Origin: Streptomyces megasporus
Lineage (GTDB): Bacteria > Actinomycetota > Actinomycetes > Streptomycetales > Streptomycetaceae
Assembly: GCF_000718985.1 (NCBI RefSeq)
Contig: NZ_JODL01000004.1
Span: 62,001 to 126,000 of the forward strand
Reading direction: 5' to 3'
DNA length: 64,000 bases
Positions within the stretch are counted from its first letter, which is position 1. Each line of letters starts with the position of its first letter. The notes beneath the pieces were generated by a model. That model was given only the letters and a program-made list of their open reading frames with translations. It was not told the DNA's origin and did not search any database. This document shows, piece by piece, positions 60,658-64,000 of this stretch. The position numbers and the translations under genes were made by a program.

Positions 60658-61140
60658 ATGCCCGATTCCGTCGCTCTTGATTCGGTCGATCTGGAGATTC
60701 TGCGCCTTCTGCAGAACGACGCCCGGACGACCTACCGCGACCTCGCCGCGGCCGTCGGCGTCGCTCCCTCGACCTGCCTGGACCGCGTATCACGGCTCCG
60801 CCGCGGCGGGGTAATCCTCGGTCATGCCCTCCGCATGGATCCGGCCAAAGTCGGGAGGCCCCTGGAAGCCCTCCTTTCGGTCCAAGTCCGGCCACACAGA
60901 AGGGAGTTGATCGGTCCTTTCGTGGAGCGGGTGCGGGCTCTGCCCGAGTCCCGGGCCCTGTTCCACCTGACCGGCCCCGACGACTACCTGGTCCACGTGG
61001 CGGTCGCCGGCACCGCCGATCTCCAGCGGCTGGTGCTGGACGAGTTCACCTCGCGCCGGGAGGTGGCCCGGGTCGAGACGCGGCTTATCTTCCAGCAGTG
61101 GACGTGCGGACCGCTGCTGCCGCCCGTGCCGCAGGCGTGA
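60658..61140 (+). CDS. Lrp/AsnC-family regulator
   Basis: A 160-aa feast/famine regulator: helix-turn-helix LDSVDLEILRLLQNDARTTYRDLAAAVGVAPSTCLDRVSRLRRGGVI (residues 7-53) and a RAM effector domain (VRALPESRALFHLTGPDDYLVHVAVAGTADLQRLVLDEF). It probably senses methionine or a branched-chain amino acid and controls the divergent lyase. Confidence 0.9.
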   Translation: MPDSVALDSVDLEILRLLQNDARTTYRDLAAAVGVAPSTCLDRVSRLRRGGVILGHALRMDPAKVGRPLEALLSVQVRPHRRELIGPFVERVRALPESRALFHLTGPDDYLVHVAVAGTADLQRLVLDEFTSRREVARVETRLIFQQWTCGPLLPPVPQA

Positions 61141-61265
61141 ACCGCCGACGAGGGCGTCGGGCAGGGGCGTCGGGCAGGGGTGTCGGGCGGGAGCGTCGGG
61201 CGGGAAGATCGGCGGGTTCCGAATCCACGGTGACGCGGCGGGGGTTCCGTACGAGGATGTGCCCC

Positions 61266-62957
61266 ATGTCCGAAGCCACGAAGAACGCCCTCCTGCCCCG
61301 TCGGGTCGCCGACGCGTACGTCGACGCCCTCGTCGAACTCGATCCCGTCCTCGGCACCTACCTGGGCCTCCCCGAGAGTTCGGAGCGGCTGCCCGACCTC
61401 TCCCCGGCCGGTCAGGAGGCCCAAGCCGAGCTGGCCCGCGCCACCCTGGAACGGCTCGCCGAGGCCGAGCGGCGCCCCGGCGGCGACAGCACCGTCGAGC
61501 GGCGCTGCGCCCGTCTGCTGCGGGAGAGGCTGACCGCCGAACTCGCCGTGCACGACGCGGGCGAGGGGCTGCGTGCCGTCGGCAACCTCAGCTCCCCGCT
61601 GCACTACGTGCGGGGCGTCTTCACCGTGATGCCCACCGCCGACGACGCGGACTGGGCCGCCCTCGCCCGACGGCTGCGCGCCGTCCCGGCGGCGCTGGAG
61701 GGCTACCGCGCCTCGCTGGCGGAGGGCCTGGCCAAGGGCCTCCCCGCCGGCCCCCGCCAGGTGACCACGGTGCTCGGTCAACTGGGCGAGTGGATCGACA
61801 CCGACGGGAGGAACTGGTTCGCCGCCCTCGCCGCCGACGGCCCCGACGTCCTCCGCGCCGAGCTGGACCGGGGCGCCGCCGAGGCCGGCGGCGCCCTGGA
61901 GGACCTGCGCGACTGGCTGCGCGACACCTACGCCCCCGCCGTCGCCGACGCCCCGGACACCGTGGGCCGCGAGCGGTACCGGCGGTGGGCGCGCCACTAC
62001 AACGGCACCGACCTGGACCTGGAGGAGGCGTACGCGTACGGCTGGCAGGAGTACCACCGCATCCACGCCGAGATGCGCGCCGAGGCCGAGAAGGTCCTGC
62101 CCGGCGCCGCGACCCCCTGGGAGGCGCTGCGCCGGCTGGACACCCACGGCACGGCGATCGAGGGCGTGGAGGAGACCCGGGTCTGGCTCCAGGAGCTGAT
62201 GGACGAGGCGATCGAGAAGCTGGACGGCACGCACTTCGACCTGGCCGAGCCGGTCCGACGCGTGGAGTCCATGATCGCCCCGCCCGGCAGCGCCGCCGCG
62301 CCGTACTACACCGAGCCGTCCCTGGACTTCTCCCGCCCCGGACGCACCTGGCTGCCCGTGATGGGCCGGACCCGCTTCCCCCTCTACGAGCTGGTCACCA
62401 CCTGGTACCACGAGGGCGTTCCCGGCCACCACCTCCAGCTCGCCCAGTGGACCCACGTCGCCGACCGGCTCTCGCGCTACCAGACGACGGTCGGCATGGT
62501 CAGCGCCAACGCCGAGGGCTGGGCGCTGTACGCGGAGCGGCTCATGGACGAACTCGGCTTCCTGGACAGCCCCGAGCTGCGGCTGGGCTACCTGGACGCG
62601 CAGATGATGCGCTCCCTGCGGGTCATCGTGGACATCGGCATGCACCTGGAGCTGGAGATCCCCGGCCACTCCCCCTTCCACCCCGGCGAGCGGTGGACGC
62701 CCGCCCTGGCCCAGGAGTTCTTCGGCCGGCACAGCGGACTCCCGGCCGACCACGTCGAGAGCGAGCTGGTGCGGTACCTGGGCATGCCGGGGCAGGCCAT
62801 CGGCTACAAGCTGGGCGAACGCGCCTGGCTGGCGGGCCGTGCGGCGGCCCGCGCGGCGCACGGCGACGCCTTCGACCTCAAGAAGTGGCACATGGACGCC
62901 CTCTCCCTGGGGTCGCTGGGCCTGGACGACCTGGTGGCGGAGCTGTCCGCCCTCTGA
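61266..62957 (+). CDS. DUF885 zinc-peptidase-like hydrolase
   Basis: A 563-aa protein of the DUF885 family. The zinc motif HEXXH variant is YHEGVPGHHLQLAQW with a downstream Glu in NAEGWALYAERLMDELG. There is no signal peptide, so it is cytoplasmic. Activity of relatives is mostly unproven. The ATG at 61266 has GAGG 9 bases upstream; 168 bp of open frame before it consist of low-complexity Gly/Arg sequence. Confidence 0.87.
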   Translation: MSEATKNALLPRRVADAYVDALVELDPVLGTYLGLPESSERLPDLSPAGQEAQAELARATLERLAEAERRPGGDSTVERRCARLLRERLTAELAVHDAGEGLRAVGNLSSPLHYVRGVFTVMPTADDADWAALARRLRAVPAALEGYRASLAEGLAKGLPAGPRQVTTVLGQLGEWIDTDGRNWFAALAADGPDVLRAELDRGAAEAGGALEDLRDWLRDTYAPAVADAPDTVGRERYRRWARHYNGTDLDLEEAYAYGWQEYHRIHAEMRAEAEKVLPGAATPWEALRRLDTHGTAIEGVEETRVWLQELMDEAIEKLDGTHFDLAEPVRRVESMIAPPGSAAAPYYTEPSLDFSRPGRTWLPVMGRTRFPLYELVTTWYHEGVPGHHLQLAQWTHVADRLSRYQTTVGMVSANAEGWALYAERLMDELGFLDSPELRLGYLDAQMMRSLRVIVDIGMHLELEIPGHSPFHPGERWTPALAQEFFGRHSGLPADHVESELVRYLGMPGQAIGYKLGERAWLAGRAAARAAHGDAFDLKKWHMDALSLGSLGLDDLVAELSAL

Positions 62958-63298
62958 GGCCCGTCCGAGGCGCGGTTCGAGACGCCGTCCGCGCCGTCCG
63001 AGACACTGCCTGAACCCCCGTCACGCCCCCGGTGGGGCACGCCGCCACGCCGTGTGCCCCACCGGGCGAGGGCCCCGACCACCGCCCTCGCCACGCCCGC
63101 CGGCTCGCCCCGACCCGCCCCCCCCTCCGGGGGTGTTTCGGCCCGTCGTCGGTCCTCTGCAAGTCGGCCATTTCCTCTCCCTCTCCTCCACCGGGCTCCT
63201 ACGCTGCTGTCGCACGCGAACCGTGATCTTCGTCGGTCGGCCCCACCCGACGGCCCGACCGCCTCATTCCCGCAACGACGCGTCCGCGAGGAAAGCCG
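62958..63298. promoter_or_regulatory. Promoter region of the CvnA-like gene
   Basis: A 341-bp gap without a gene. TACGCT near 63200 is a possible -10. The first half is GC-rich and repetitive; I see no clear hairpin terminator for the DUF885 gene. Confidence 0.3.
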
Positions 63299-64000
63299 AT
63301 GACCGATATGACGACTGTGGCGAGCCTGCTCGGCTCGGGCCTGGGTGTGGCACTCACGCCGGTGGCGGTGCACCAGGCACGCCGGATCCGCGCGCTGCGG
63401 GCGCACCTGTCCGAGGCCCGGTCCGGCAATCGCGCCCGGGACGCCGAGCTGGCCCGTCTGACCGGGGTGAGCATGCCGGCGACCCTCCAGGCCGCCGGCG
63501 ACCGACAGCCCGTCCCCCAGCCGCCGCCGGTCTCGGCGGAGCTGGCCGGGACGCCGTTCGCGCACCACCTCCACGACCTCCAGACCCAGATCGCGCGCGC
63601 CCTCACCGAGGCCGAGGGCCGTACCGCGCGGATGACCCAGGCCACGCTGCTGTCCGTGGCCCGCACCCTCCAGGCGCTGGCCAACAAGCAGCAGATGGCC
63701 GTCACCGACATGCTCCGCAAGCACGACTCCCCGGAGGTGCTGGAGGACCTGCAGGTGGTGGACCACGCCACCGCCCAGATCCTGCGCCGCGCCCAGGCGA
63801 TCACCGTGGTGTGCGGCTCCTACCCGGGACGGCAGCACAACGCCACCCCGCTGAGCGACGTGGTGCGGGGCGCGGTCAGCCGCATCCTGGACTTCCAGCG
63901 CGTCAAGGTCTTCCACGACGAGGGTGAGCGCGCCGTCGTCGGACGGGTGGTGGAGGGGCTGGTGCTCGCGCTCGCCGAACTGCTGGAGAACGCCACCCGC
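63299..64000 (+). CDS. CvnA-like sensor kinase, cut by right edge
   Basis: The first 234 codons of a conservon-type ATP-binding sensor. A short hydrophobic N-terminus (VASLLGSGLGVALTPVAV) is followed by coiled-coil and dimerisation helices (LLSVARTLQALANKQQMAVTDMLRKHDSPEVLEDLQVVDHATAQILRRAQAITVVCG) and the N-box ELLENATR at the edge. The usual phospho-acceptor His position reads LLSVARTL, as in CvnA proteins. The rest, including any roadblock protein and GTPase genes, would lie beyond the window. GAGGAAAG supports the ATG. Confidence 0.75.
   Translation, partial: MTDMTTVASLLGSGLGVALTPVAVHQARRIRALRAHLSEARSGNRARDAELARLTGVSMPATLQAAGDRQPVPQPPPVSAELAGTPFAHHLHDLQTQIARALTEAEGRTARMTQATLLSVARTLQALANKQQMAVTDMLRKHDSPEVLEDLQVVDHATAQILRRAQAITVVCGSYPGRQHNATPLSDVVRGAVSRILDFQRVKVFHDEGERAVVGRVVEGLVLALAELLENATR

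Overview
The window is high-GC DNA with strong third-position GC bias, GTG and TTG starts, GGAGG-type ribosome binding sites and many leaderless promoters. With tap-tpg telomere genes, actinobacterial ATP-binding anti-sigma-like proteins, an XRE/DUF5753 regulator, a SpoIIE-type phosphatase, a subtilisin-inhibitor protein and a conservon-like sensor, it points to Streptomyces or a very close relative with a linear chromosome. The order bioF/bioBAD, then CNNM/CBS proteins, GDSL hydrolase, purB and mug resembles, from memory, the S. coelicolor SCO1243-1254 neighbourhood. I saw no rRNA, tRNA, insertion sequence, CRISPR array or prophage.

Layout. 1-8.5 kb: an edge-truncated membrane protein, a divergent XRE regulator/ATP-binding pair, succinate-semialdehyde dehydrogenase, the tap-tpg operon and a MEDS-STAS sensor. 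8.7-19 kb: a MarR regulator, an NlpC/P60 hydrolase behind a c-di-AMP riboswitch and a Crp-like site, acyl-CoA dehydrogenase/TetR around a palindrome, murT-gatD, a CtaG-like protein, an SSI-type inhibitor and a NhaA-DsbA fusion. 19-23 kb: an arsenic island (arsC, arsR1-acr3, arsR2, arsO-like). 23-29 kb: a PAS-GAF-PP2C phosphatase, small proteins, a PdxH/PhzG-like oxidase flanked by decayed coding sequence, and an acyltransferase. 29-32.9 kb: an orphan Phd/YefM antitoxin divergent from a ClpP paralogue, LysE/LysR and a second ATP-binding protein. 33-46.7 kb: biotin genes bioF // bioB-bioA-bioD, then a methyltransferase, lone ABC ATPase, F420-type oxidoreductase, acetyltransferase, two CNNM/CBS proteins, GDSL hydrolase, purB and mug. 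47-53.4 kb: ROK and GntR regulators, an SDR, and a tightly coupled three-gene operon (acyl-CoA-dehydrogenase-fold protein, soluble PhnD-like binding protein, TusA-like/ferritin-like fusion). 53.4-64 kb: an ECF41-type sigma factor with an alpha/beta hydrolase, PhoD phosphatase with a candidate PHO box, DUF1990, a membrane ACT-GNAT protein, a methionine-gamma-lyase-like enzyme with a divergent Lrp regulator, a DUF885 hydrolase and a truncated CvnA-like kinase.

The most unusual content is the operon at 50140-53431. It joins a flavoprotein fold, a ligand-binding fold without export signal and a diiron fold fused to a degenerate sulfur-carrier fold, all translationally coupled behind a palindrome; I know no characterised pathway with this set. 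Other strong regulatory signals are the dual Crp/c-di-AMP control of the NlpC/P60 gene, three GTAC cores at 9-bp steps between the antitoxin and clpP, a DasR/HutC-type site upstream of the SDR, and self-operators on leaderless promoters in the arsenic island.
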